A stretch of 64,000 nucleotides of DNA. It comes from Liolophura sinensis (taxonomy: Eukaryota; Mollusca; Polyplacophora; Chitonida; Chitonidae). The position numbers and the translations under genes are program-made. Positions 45,832 through 57,210 of this stretch are shown here, in pieces; the stretch's first letter is position 1, and every line of letters begins with the position of its first letter. Location: positions 38,446,191 to 38,510,190 of the forward strand of contig NC_088302.1 of NCBI RefSeq assembly GCF_032854445.1, read 5' to 3'. The notes under the pieces are model-generated. The model was not told the origin of the DNA. It did not search any database and saw only the letters and a program-made list of their open reading frames with translations.

Positions 45832-46628
45832 GAAGTACATGCAATCTACACAGATTTCTCAAAGGCCTTTGATTGTTAGCCATTCACTTTTAATCCACAA
45901 GTTAAGCTATGAAGGTTTTATGGCAATCTTCTGCAGTGGATTGAGTCTTACTTAACAAATGGACAACAAAGAGTGTAAGTGGTAATTATTCAGAGTGGAC
46001 ACTTGATCCATCTGGGGTACCACAGGGTTCAATTTTAGACCAACTGCTTTTTGTCATATTTGTAGCTGATCTACATGAGAATACCACTGAGAAAGCAAAC
46101 AGAATGTTAGGCTTCGTGAGCAGAACTTTTAGTGGGATGTTTGTAGTTAAATCTCTGTATTTTGCTTTTGTAAGAACCAAATTGGAGTCCTGTTCTGTTC
46201 TGAGATATGGTCTCCCAATCAGTAAGCTCTGTCACGTCGGCTTGAAAGTGTTCAGCGTAAATTTGTTACATTTTTATGTTTTAAATGTAATCAAACTTAT
46301 GACAAAGCTATGTATGCTATGATATGTAAGGATTTCAATATGCCAACATTAGAGAACAGACGAAAATACCGCGATTTAGTTTTTCTTAAAAAAACTGCCA
46401 ATGGCTATTTTAATTGCACTTATTTAACAGGTGTTGTCCCACACCATGTTCCTGTACAAAGACGGAACACTTTGTTTTACCCTGTGGCGAGCCGAATTAA
46501 TGTTCGGAAAAATTGTATCTGCGCTAGAGGGCAAACATATTTCAATCCTCTCCAACGGTATCTTCATATCAATTTAATTACGGAGGTTTGTAAGTTTAAA
46601 TGTCAGTGCAAAAAGTTGTTGTTATTCT
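45832..46628 (+). pseudogene. Degraded LINE reverse-transcriptase fragment (jockey/CR1-like)
   Basis: In shifting frames one reads IYTDFSKAFD (RT motif A), LLQWIESYLTNGQQ, SGVPQGSILD (motif B), then KANRMLGFVSRTF and SLYFAFVRTKLESCSV. Next come AMICKDFNMPTLENRRKYRD and LVFLKKTANGYFNC, ending near 46628. This is the RT thumb and C-terminal region of a jockey/CR1-like element. There are several stops and frameshifts, and the FADD motif and the endonuclease are missing. It is a different family from the LINE at 26-31 kb, which has an RNase H after the RT. It lies between block Y and block Z of copy 2. Confidence 0.82.
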
Positions 46629-46739
46629 AATGTTTTGAAGCACTGACATATTAGGGGTATGCTACATGCACTTATATATAAATACTTCTGTGACTGACAT
46701 TGTATTATGTACATCGCGGAACTGCGAAATGTAATCTTC

Positions 46740-47400
46740 GTTTATTTACATACTAAATGTATACAATGTATACTTGTTATGTATCAGTGAAATATACTAG
46801 TGTTATCGGTTCTGTTACTAGCTCCATATATGGACCTGTTGGATTTGATGTGAAAACAAAAACAAAACACTCCCTGCGGTGATCACGAAAATACGTGGGA
46901 AAATATTCCACATTGTGACCTCTTTGGTAAAGAAGATCAGTGGGGTAAGGTGGGGATCTGGTTTTAAAAAAAAAACATACCTCCTGCATGGTTAAACCAA
47001 TACCGTCGACCCAGAAAGTACGAGTGACAAGTCGAGAACGTGGCAGTGTTTAACATGAAAATCGTGGGTTAGTGGCGGTGACACGAGGGTCGTCCATCGT
47101 TTATTGTCACCAATGCCTCACAAATGATGTGGCGGAGGGAATCCACAAGTTCCCTGTCCAAGGTGGGATTTGAACCCACGCCTCTTCAGGGTAAAGGACC
47201 GATCGGCTGCAGCGAGAGCAACATTTTACACGAATGAGTCAGCGAAGACCTCAGGTGATAAATAACAGTACATGGCTTGACATTCCTTTAAACACAAACC
47301 TTGTTTTCCTTTGACGTCATGTCATACGGCATTGTAGAGCACGTATACTGGTCAGGCTATAATGATCAGTCCTGGGTGTGTGAGTAACGACTGCCTAGTT
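46740..47400 (+). repeat. Block Z, copy 2 (with minus-strand tRNA-derived SINE head)
   Basis: Collinear with about 50010-50545: CATGGTTAAACCAATA against TATAGTTAAAACAATA, and GAGTCAGCGAAGACCTCAGG against AAGTCAGCGAAGGCTGCAGC. The plus strand carries GGGATTTGAACCCACGCC (47165-47182), the complement of a good B box. No matching acceptor stem was found, so this is a SINE head and not a tRNA gene. Confidence 0.6.
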
Positions 47401-47459
47401 TATATATTTTTGTTCCATTAAATAACTAACAAAGCCATAGCTGTGTTTTGCCGTGAGCA

Positions 47460-48750
47460 AGATATGCCTGTAAAAAACTGGAAGGAAAACAGCACACCGC
47501 AACCATATAATTGCATTCAGAAAATCTCGGTAAATTGCCAGGGGATACACTTCACACTCAAAGAAGGGCCTGTTACCGGAAATGACACACCAGAAATGTA
47601 CCAGATCGAAAGCTTGCCAGACGAAGAGACTACATCTGGTTCTATAAAATTCATAATAACAATCAGCTACACTTCTGCGTTATCAAAGCCACGGGCATAT
47701 TTACTTGTCAAAGCAATGGGCATATTTACTTGTCAAAGGAACGCGCATATTTACTTGTCAAAGCCATGGACACATTTACTTGTCAAAGCCACGTGCATAT
47801 TTACTTGTCAAAGCAATGGGCACATTTACTTGTCAAAGGAACGGGCATATCACAACAAAGCTCAGCGTAATAGGTTATTAAAATTTAGAAGGAGATTGCG
47901 TGGACAGGGGGCATGTACGCCTGTAGACGTTAATCATGATACCCAAAAGCATTTCCAGAAGACCTGCAGCCAAAATAAATTCTTAGTCATTCCACCGCCA
48001 GGTAAAGGGATACAGTTATGTTCTCTCTAGGACCTGAGAGAGATAAATTATCTGTCGACCTACAGGTGCCAGTAGTTAATAATTACGACATAAGCAATCA
48101 TACATCGGCCATTTCTGCTCCAAGTGGTTTGACAGGCTAAGGCATCAGACTGTCCACAACAAAGGTGACACCTGTCAGGTTTATACGCCAACCCCAAGCT
48201 CTTATTTAGGTGAATTACTATCATATGACACTGGTAGTTCATGACTTGTAGAATTGTACATATCTTCGGCTTGAACGGGAAGCCTCAAAGTTTGTAACAT
48301 AACCGCATGACAAGGTGCTCAAGGCTAACTGAAACGGGATGTCAGTAGTTGTACGAGATGCCCCATCGACTATTCTTGTTCAGTATAATTTCTTTCTAAA
48401 TGGGAATATTAAAGCAAATTTTCAATTTTTCCAATTATTTTACGTATTATAAATATCCTATCCGATTTTGTGTTCTGTAAGACTTCAGACCTTATTCAAA
48501 AACAAGTTTCATCAACCTGCACTGGTTTCCAAGAGTAATAATGACGTCATTTTACATCTACGGACTGTTGCCTTTTACCACAAGGATTAATTGTACTACA
48601 ATGCGTCGGTCATAGTAAAATTTGTGTTTTAAAAGTCCTTTTACCCTGTCAAAATTTTCTTCAACTTTTTTTAACGTTGACTTTGTGTGTGATCACAATT
48701 GTTTTGTCTTGTTTTTCTGAAAGACCGTATGTATGCAGTTATAGATACAT
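47460..48750 (+). repeat. Block W, copy 2
   Basis: Collinear with 54975-56200: ACTGCATTCAGAAA-type start, AATAGGTTATTAAAATTTAGAA, GCATTTCCAGAAGACCT, GTCTGTCGAC-type, GGGGAATTACTATC-type, ACACTGGTAGTT and GTAACATAACC. The 195-codon frame at 47443-48030 crosses the 25-bp array and is not conserved in copy 3. Confidence 0.75.
47681..47850. repeat. 25-bp minisatellite, about 6.5 copies
   Basis: CATATTTACTTGTCAAAGCA-type units begin at 47696, 47721, 47746, 47771, 47796 and 47821, exactly 25 bp apart, with a partial unit on each side. Suffixes alternate CCACGGG, CAATGGG and GGAACGC in a three-unit cycle, so a 75-bp higher-order unit was duplicated. Absent from block W copy 3, where only one degenerate unit is present near 55230-55265. 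Confidence 0.92.
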
Positions 48751-49250
48751 CAGCTTGCTAGTCTAAATTATATTACTCGGAAAACTTTGCTCACTGGCTC
48801 GATCATATATCAACTTGCTTTCTATACATATTTGTCATTCTAATTTTCATTTTCATTTTCATTATATCATGTTCAGCTGATGTTTCAATTACTTGCATGG
48901 TGACACAGACATGCGCCTTTATTATCTATATGATGGAGGTAGGTCATGATAGGTTGTTGAGCCAGCCAATTAGTTAATCAATGACAGCTGCTAAAGACTT
49001 GAAGCATTATTTTCGCGAATTTATGGACGGAAGGAAATAGATTTTCCAGGTAGTCAACCACAGGTTTAGTTATTACATGAATCATATTCTTGGATGCCTG
49101 AAGGGTGAGCTTCAGTCTGACAGGTTTCTTCAGTAAATGTTCACTAATGATTTCCCTATTGATGTTATATATGATATAGATTTGACGAAGCATTCATTTT
49201 CAGAATAAATTATTGCAGTCTTGCTAATAAAAGTTTCACTGTTCAACAAT
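48750..49250 (+). repeat. Block X, copy 3 (partial)
   Basis: TTCATTATATCATGTTCAGC, ATTTCAATTACTTGCATGG-type, ACATGCGCCTTTATTA, TAGTCAACCACAGGTTTAGT and TTCAGTCTGACAGGTTTCTT follow the order of X1 and X2. The first two-thirds of X are absent. Confidence 0.75.
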
Positions 49251-49424
49251 ACATTATTGTCTACCTGCTCTGGCATAGTTTTATTGTGTCTATGGGGTTG
49301 TGAGCTACTACTTTTTAAGCCTTTTTTATATACAAAGAGAACAAAAACCGTAAGTGAGGTAAATTGACAAGATGCGAGTTTCATTGCGGGATTATTTACT
49401 CCACATGCTTTTATATGATAAAAA

Positions 49425-49880
49425 CTTCATGAAGTTCTGCCTCTTTGACCAGTCCATCGGCCTCTCAAATGAAGTGCAAATATAAAGCAGCTTTCCAGCT
49501 CACTATAACAGTCTAATTCAACTTAATATTCCTTTGATGAAATATGTGCCGGTTCCTGATGCATTTAGACATCAATGAGAGTAACACTATATAACGTCTG
49601 AATTGCTATCCAATGCTTTTGCCGCAATGTCCATCTTGACAGTCTTCGGCAGGTGTAATGTAATTGAAAACCTCACGTAATAAGAGTTTAACCACAGACA
49701 AGTCCAAATAATCACGACCATTTGCCTACATTAGAGGAGACTTCAGGAAAACTGCCAAACAGAGTCCCATTCCTACTTGGTGGCGTGCTTGATTTCAGCT
49801 CGTTAACGTGACCCGATCAATCTAATACAGAGACAGTGCAAAACCGATTCAATAACTTACACTGGTTCTGAAAATCATTC
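49425..49880 (+). repeat. Block Y, copy 3
   Basis: See block Y copy 1; same anchors, with a slightly altered CTTCGGCAGGTGTAATGTAA and a 10-base deletion in the CACGTAATGGTAATA region. Confidence 0.75.
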
Positions 49881-50009
49881 CGTTATACCTCTCCTTATGT
49901 CGCCAATACCAGCACTAAAGTTACCGCCCAGAGAGGCATAAATAACTCGTGGAACAGGCCGGGCACATTGGGGATGCAGAGGCGTTAAGGCGTGGGATTG
50001 AACCATGGA

Positions 50010-50545
50010 TGATGCATGAAATCGGTAAAAAAAAATACCGTTTTCCTACATTTTTTTAAGAATGTTAAACAAATAAAATATGAATGTCTATGTGTTTGTA
50101 ATAAAGTATTAGTTTTAGTACCCTTATACATACTAAAGCTAATTAATCCTTTTTTTTTGCTGACAGGAATGTAGAAATTTGTGCAGCGGGACATGAATTC
50201 CATAGGACATATATCCTGATACTTATAAGCTTTGTGTAAAATATTTTTAGGGAACAACTTCCTGTATAGTTAAAACAATAACTTTAAGCGTACTACTGCT
50301 TTATGGAAGTAGTTTAGTGGACATCGGGGACACTTCTTTTAACAGGAACGTGGTGGGTTCGGTCACAAGATCTTCTTCAACCACTTATTGTTCCTTTGAA
50401 ATTTACTTGTCTAAGTCTCGGTTTGCACTCACACCTGTCAATGGTAAACGACCAATGCAGTGAGGATAATTCTTGATTCAAATAAGTCAGCGAAGGCTGC
50501 AGCAGCTGATAATACTGCATGTTACAGGTAGGGTGGACAATATAC
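50010..50545 (+). repeat. Block Z, copy 3
   Basis: Diverged partner of 46740-47400. Contains T- and A-rich runs (TTTTTTTTGC near 50151). The 90-codon minus frame at 49985-50257 is not conserved. Confidence 0.55.
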
Positions 50546-53500
50546 ACAGTTATGCAGCTTTGATAACAGAGATATCAAGGGGATAGCACGTAGATGGCTA
50601 AACATAAAAATTTTACGTTTAACAATATTTCTTGATATTTAGCTCAACCTGCAGTGATGGAAATATCAGGGCACAGTACTAATTATATGGAGTGTTTTTA
50701 TATTCACCATTTTCGGGTACATCATTGTATCCAAGTTTACATTCCAAATATACACACACTCATTCCCTGTGCAATTAACTCGCCAATGATCGAGCTTACA
50801 AAGCTGTAAAAGAGAATAACGTAACCGCATAGAGCACAGAAGGTTAAATCAACCAGTGAAGTAAAGTGCCATAAATGTGGACCGTTACTCATGTACCACT
50901 GCATATATCAGGCTCCTTCAGAAAATAATCTTTTTTTTATCGTTCGCGTTCTTTTACTCCACGTTTCCGGCGCCAAGATGGCCGACCGTCTGTTTGATAA
51001 ATAAAGACGTCAATAGCATCATACGAGACATTTCTGTTTTCTCACATGCGCAATCTTGCAAAATTAACTGCTATGTCACCCCTTGACTAAGACAAAAAGG
51101 TCCGACTTAATTAACTCTCCGACGTCCGTTTGTTTTGTTTTCAGGAAGAACTTTTCATATCTGAATAAAGTCACGGATATTCAAGTGACATTTTCTTATA
51201 TTGTCAAAACAAATGTGACAGAAATGAGTGGCGTGTTTTCATTTTACTTAATATAACTTCTCAATCATTTTGATATAATGCATGCTGAGTTTCGAGGCAT
51301 TTTGGTTGTGGTTGTCGAATATGTCATATCTACAATCGTTCTGCCATGTGTAATGTAAATGTTATCTCTGTTTGTGGAGAAATGTCACAAAAAAGGTGTG
51401 GCGTATCGGAAAAAGAGGTAATGATTGGTAAAAGGATTCCGCGTGTTGTGTGACGATTTCAATCAACATCAGAAGTTAACAGTACAAAAACATATTCCAT
51501 CAAACGCTAACACTTTAACAATTTACGGAGAGTATGATTCTCTCGGGTTGTCCAGAATGTTTGGTGATAATTGTGTTTAATATTAATTCCGCTTAGGTTA
51601 GGCTGTGGAATTTATATTGGTTGTATTTAATAAAATCTGCGCGTTGGATAGATGGACTGTCGGCATCAAACAACAACTGCGATACATACTTTGATTAACC
51701 TTAGTACCAGCACGGCACACCATTTGAATACTGGTAAAACAGAAGAAGGATTGCCCGGAGCACAACCCTTACGTCATAGGAATGGAACTTTAATTACTTC
51801 TCTTTACGTTATCCCGTTCTAATTTTTTTACATTATTTACTTTTTTTATTTTTTGGTGACTTTGTCTTGCTGGCTTTTTTGGGGAATTGCTCTTCCGATT
51901 ATACATTTATCTGGAATGCCCATTATTTCCTTTCGTTTTATTCACCATATATAGAAATAACAGGCGTGTACAGGCACACATATATTAGCTTTTGGCGGGA
52001 GTAAAGTTTCGAAGAACTTGTTATTCCCCAAAATCGGGAAACATTAATAGTGGCGTGTAATTATACAAGGTATAATTCTGGCATATAACGATAAGGCAGG
52101 GTAAATCAGGATTCAAACCCATAGTTAACAAGTAAATGATCTGTCAGTTTAGATTTAAAAAGTTATATAAAATTCGAAGACCCTAGACGCCAGGATATTT
52201 TTTCCACTCTTGAGGACATTTGATTTTTGATGTGTGGCGTCAGGATCTGGGGCGAAAAATTCGTTTGTGAAGATTATAGTTTAGGGTTCTAGTTGGTAAT
52301 TGTATATATGAGGTTATCAAACAGTTGTTCCGAATGATGAATAGATTTCTGGGCGTTGAAGATACAAGCAAATTGATTCAACTTGGAAATATTCAAAATT
52401 TGTTGTTCATTGAATATCAGATCGGTGTGCTGTCATCTACCGCATAGAGAAATAATTCTAATAACCCGTTTGTGGAGAACGAGAAGCGTTTGTAAGTCTG
52501 TTGAAAATGTATTGCCCCATAATAAATAAGCGGTTGTAAATGTGTTGAAAATGTATTGCCCCATAATACATTAGCGGTTTAAAATGTATTGCCCCATAAT
52601 AAATTAGCGGTTTAAAATGTATTGCCCCATAATAAATTAGCAGATGATAGATATGAAAATATCGTAAAGAATAGTAAAATATGAAGAGATTATTGCAACG
52701 ATTGGTTCACGCAAGCCTAGATTTACGAGTAACCACACGCGCAAAGGGGGGGGGGCGTGTGCATATTTCCGTAGTAGGAGTTTTATTTACATAAACTGAC
52801 TTAGTCATTTTTTTTTCGAATAAGCAATCATCTGTTTTATGTACTTAAACTTAACCTCTGGCAATGCTTCAAGATCTGAGCTTTAGTCTTCAAGATAGCT
52901 AATTTATAGCTTGCCCACAACAACGGTACTATGTGCGAATTTGGTCAATCTAATGTCTAGAGAAATAGAGTAGGAAATAGCCGGTTTGCAAATAGTTTGT
53001 CGTGATTAACAGTGGAACCAGTTGGTTATCTGTCTATAATGTCAGCATGCTGAACTTTCAAAGTCGTTGGATGTGCGCGGGGTGACGGTTAGAATGATGC
53101 CATTAACAACCATCAACCGTAATTGCGACAAAAATAGGAGTACACCAGCCATGGTGTAGGCCATCAATATTTCTAGGCCTGTTCTAAGACTTTGGTGTGA
53201 TCACATGAAAATAATTTATTCATATCAAACGACAGTGTTCATGTATATCCTTGCAGTAGCGCATAATGGCGATTATTATTGTGGACAGATATTTAACCAT
53301 GTTTCCTGCCGCGGTCAGTTTTAATCCTGAGTAACTCTGAGTAGTAAGATATATCCAACACCTTCAGTCCTGTTTTTTCCTTGAAAATGGAAAAATCGTA
53401 ACAATTCATCAGTTGCTTTCTTATCTGCAACTTGGTACAAAATGAAAACCCTCTATTTGGGTATGAAGAGCCCAAATATAATATATAAATATATTATATA

Positions 53501-53640
53501 AATATAATACAATTTTCAGTGCAATTTGCCTAAGAGTTCTTCCAAAGGACATCTTGTATAGCCCAGTGGAGTTTCGAATAACAGGATTCAAATTGGAGTA
53601 TTCCTCTTTAGCTGTTTGGTCACTATATGATCGAGTAAGC
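50546..53640. other. Intergenic insertion between Z and W of copy 3
   Basis: No gene recognised. It contains a diverged, inverted match to the end of repeat R (51434-51475 against 57240-57280; 51690-51930 resembles R in minus orientation). There is also a GCCAAGATGGCCGAC word at about 50973, a G run near 52747 and a 33-bp array at 52486-52641. Confidence 0.45.
52486..52641. repeat. 33-bp (variable) tandem repeat, 4 copies
   Basis: AAAATGTATTGCCCCATAAT followed by AAATTAGCGGTTT recurs four times. The first two units are longer (about 43 bp, with TGTAAATGTGTTG), and the last two are 33 bp and nearly identical. Confidence 0.9.
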
Positions 53641-53643
53641 AAT

Positions 53644-53920
53644 GGATTTATTTATTTGTTTATTTATTTATTTATTTATTTATTTCTTTATTTATTTATT
53701 TCAATGAGATTTTATTATGTACTTAAGAATACTTCAGCTATACGACGGCGGCCAGGATTATAGTGAGAGGAAAGAGGGATGAGCCCGAAGGGAACACATC
53801 ACCATCTCCGACTGTGCTAACAGACCTTCTCACGTACAACCGGACAGAAAGCCACCATAAACTGGAACCCACATCTACAACATTGGTGGGCGCCCTAACC
53901 ACTCGGACACGCAGGCCCCG
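53644..53920 (-). mobile_element. SINE family 1 body with a Ser/Leu-type tRNA head
   Basis: The minus-strand head at 53920 reads CGGGGCCTGCGTGTCCGAGT then GGTTAGGGCG (A-box; the GTCCGAGTGGTTA word is typical of Ser/Leu tRNAs) and GATGTGGGTTCCAG (B-box-like). The body is that of family 1 (GGCGGCCAGGATTATAGTGA, TTAAGAATACTTCAGCTATA on plus), ending in a long (TTTA)n run at 53644-53700. The head differs from the other family 1 copies. Confidence 0.8.
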
Positions 53921-53989
53921 AAGGGACGATGGAATCTAATCTTTTAAAACAACTTTCAGCACCAACTTCCAACTAAGAACTAAGAAATA

Positions 53990-54250
53990 ATACAAAGTAA
54001 AAAATTAGGACAGGTTCATTCGAAGAGAAGCAATCAACAGTTTTCAGTGATGGTGGAAATATGCAAAGTATGCTCTATGCGAAAGAATTCAATTCATGCT
54101 CGTTTATAAGTTGTGGTTTATCAAAACATGCATATCAATTGCGCTTTGATTGCAACTATTCATACATCTTGGCGAAAAAAAATGCAACAGGATGAATACC
54201 CGGCCCTTAATCCGAAGTCCAGCGGAATCAGGCGTACATTTTTCGTTATA
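53990..54250 (+). repeat. Dispersed repeat R, copy 5
   Basis: GAAGAGAAGCAATCAACAGT, TTGCGCTTTGATTGCAA and AAGTCCAGCGGAATCA match 56945-57175 (AAGAGAAGCGGTCAACAGTT, GTTGCGCTTTGATTGCAAG, GAGTTCAGCGGAATTA). Confidence 0.65.
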
Positions 54251-54657
54251 TTTAATAAATTTAAAATGAAGGCAATTGACGGTATCGTGTCAAACTATAT
54301 ATTGGTCCAAATTTTTCTGAACAATTCCCGTACACCCAGTTAATCTCAAGTAACCTTGAATACGTGGTACTTGCGACAAACAATTAACCTACTTGAAAGT
54401 TTACTGGCGCAATTTAATCTCGCACTCTCTTGACATCACGCTAAGCGGCATCGTTTAACACAGGAGTTCATTGGTCAAGGGATAATCAGTTTCGACACAG
54501 TCCTGGAAGTCTTCGGTACCTATTTTGGTTCAGTATATATTACAATAAAGTTCTTTTAAACGCGTTGCGCTTTTTACTGGTCTAACATAAGTAACTCTGA
54601 AAGGGCATTCACGGAGAGAACCATCCTATCCATACTGATAACTAAGCAACATGAAAC

Positions 54658-54730
54658 TACTATGGTGATTCCAAATGAAACGTTATTGAACCGATTAGTT
54701 TTATCGGTTTCGCCACTCGTCACCATAGTA
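54658..54730. repeat. Small inverted-repeat element (11-bp perfect arms)
   Basis: TACTATGGTGA (54658-54668) and TCACCATAGTA (54720-54730) are perfect inverted repeats enclosing a second hairpin AACCGAT/ATCGGTT (54689-54695 with 54703-54709). It could be a very short MITE or a structured site. Confidence 0.75.
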
Positions 54731-54974
54731 ATGTGGCATTTTTAATGAGTATGCGGATCACAGATATTTTATGAGCGGCACATTGATCTATGGGGGAAAA
54801 TAGTTTTCCTGTCATACGTTTCATCTTGTTTAATGTCCAAATCGTAAAAGATTGTCGGACTATTATATCAGCTTGTTCAGTCACAGGATGCCTCTATACC
54901 CTACCAAGAAAACTATAGCATTGATTTCCTGTGAACACCAAACGCCAGTGACCTAAAATGTAAGCTTGAAAAAA

Positions 54975-56200
54975 GAATCTGGAGAGGGAACAGCACGATG
55001 CAACCATTTAACTGCATTCAGAAATCATACAAAAAAGCTTTCAACATCTCCGCAAATCGCTGGAGGGTAAGCTTCCGCTATAAAAAGAAACTGGAGACCG
55101 CACATGAGTGTTTCTGAATGTACCAATTTGGATATAAGCCTCAAGATACAAGCCAAGCCTTGGCAACTTTTCAGTCAAACATTCCCCATGTCTTTTCAGC
55201 ACAATCTTAATAACCATCAGCTACAGTTTTGCTTTATTTGCGAAAGCCGCAGGCACATGAAAACTCGCATCGACCTAATAGGTTATTAAAATTTAGAATG
55301 AAATTGCATGGCCAAAGGTTATGTAATTCTTCTAGATGCCTTTAGACGTTGACCCACCAATCTCAATAGCATTTCCAGAAGACCTACGGTCAAGGTAACA
55401 TCTTGGTCAGTTAACTGTCAGGTATGACGGCACAGTATTGTAACACAGACAAGTTATGTCCTCTCTTGGACCTATGAAGAAATAAATAGTCTGTCGACTG
55501 ACAGGTATTAGAATGACGATATAAGAAATTATACATGAGCCAGTTCTCCTCTCAGTGGTTAGTTAGGCTTGGGCCTTAGACTGCTGACGACAAATGTGAC
55601 ACGCTTCAGGATTATTAGCCAGTCACAAGGGCGTATTTAGGGGAATTACTATCGTATAACACTGGTAGTTTGTGCCCTGTAGAATTGTAGATATCTTAAA
55701 AATGACATGTTTTACTATACATCAGTCACACCAACCTCTGCTTGAGCTGGAAGCCTGAAAGTCTGTAACATAACCACGTGACAAGGTGTTTAAGGCTAAC
55801 TCCCATATGGGATTTTCTAAACAAGACAATGTTGTGCGAGATCCATCCCCACGCACCCCACGCCCCGACCCTTGTTCAAAGTACTTCGTGTCTAGATTCG
55901 AACTTTGATACAGATTTTGAGTGTTGAGATTATTGGAACGACATAACGTATATCCTAACAAATTTTGTGTACTGTCCTAGTGTACAACCTCGTTCACAAC
56001 GCGTTTCATTATTAAACTTGTAATCTTTCATCAGTAATTATGCTGTCATTCAGTATCCACAGTGTCTTTATAACCACAATTAATGATTGTACTAAGATAT
56101 TGTTTTCGTGTTGTTTTAGAACTGATCAAAGTTTTAAGGACAAGTTGTTTGATTCCTTTTGTTTACTCTGTTTTACATTGTTTCGTATCTCATGTTTGGA
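54975..56200 (+). repeat. Block W, copy 3
   Basis: See block W copy 2; lacks the 25-bp array. Frames within it (55104-55289, 55722-55961, 56040-56298) are not conserved in copy 2 and are unlikely to be genes. Confidence 0.75.
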
Positions 56201-56789
56201 TATTTTATGCTTTATCATTTGGTTTTAACAACCACTGTGTGGCTCCCATGACATTTTCCTGTTCTTACCACAATAACGGATTAGACATTATACAATAACA
56301 CTTTGTTTGTTTCTTTTACTAAAGTAAACCGTGTCTTTACTTACGTGGGGTTTTACGCCGTCAACACAAATGTTACCCTTATACGTGCGAGATCAGATAC
56401 AGGAAATCGGACATAGCTTGAGAGAAGCCACAACCCTTAATACAGTACCTCGAGAACCCCGTCCTTCATACGTTATGCAACACAATTCCAGCTTTGCACA
56501 AACAAACCTCCAGATTTCCTTACCCACGATTTCCATAGCCTTGGTGCTATATGCAATCGACAGCGATCGTATTGAGACGTCTGCCTGAAATGTTCTTCAA
56601 ATCCGCGGCACATATCAATAGACTCATAAATATGCATTATTCGCCACCCGCACTTCATATAAAATGTAGATGCATTAAAGAGTCAACTTCAATACTTGCA
56701 ACAGGCGCACAATGAAACAAATTGATAAATTCAGTTGAAAGTTAGTATTAGTTGAAAGTTCAATTGAAAGTTAGTACTAGTTATTTGAG

Positions 56790-57210
56790 ATGAATCTGTT
56801 TGTCGAAACAGACATTTGTATACCAGCTGTCAATTAATAAGGACGTTCCAGGTCAATAATCGCAAGGCCAATTCCCAAAACGACGTTTGACACAAATAAC
56901 CAAAGCACTAAAAAAGTATATAAAGTACGAAAATAGGACGGAATCATACAAAGAGAAGCGGTCAACAGTTTTAGTGATGTAAGAAAGTCGCAAGGTATGT
57001 TCTAGGCGACTGAGTGAAATCAGTTTTCAAATCATGTACCACGCAAGAATATCAGTTATATACAAAATGTGTATCTCTGTTGCGCTTTGATTGCAAGTGT
57101 TTATGTATCCAATGTGGCGATCTAATTCAATACGATCAATACAATGCCCCTAGCCCCGAGTTCAGCGGAATTACACAAAATCATGAAGCAGAGCGCCAGA
57201 GATTGTAGTG
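56790..57210 (+). repeat. Dispersed repeat R, copy 6 (best preserved)
   Basis: The longest contiguous R copy seen, from CAGACATTTGTATACCAGCT through TCAATAATCGCAAGGCC, CAAAACGACGTTTGACAC, AGGCGACTGAGTGAAATCAG and GTTGCGCTTTGATTGC to GAGTTCAGCGGAATTACAC. Used as the reference for the other copies. Confidence 0.65.

Noticed and set aside
47164-47240. Minus-strand tRNA gene (good B box)
   Set aside because: No matching acceptor or anticodon stem can be folded, and the match to the paralogue at about 50.4 kb fits a SINE head.
47443-48030. 195-codon protein
   Set aside because: The frame is opened by a 25-bp array and is not conserved in the paralogous block at 55 kb.
50960-50990. YY1-like promoter site (AAGATGGCCGAC)
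   Set aside because: A single word without a transcript or CpG island; similar GATGGCG words occur at 2660, 13480 and 13558.
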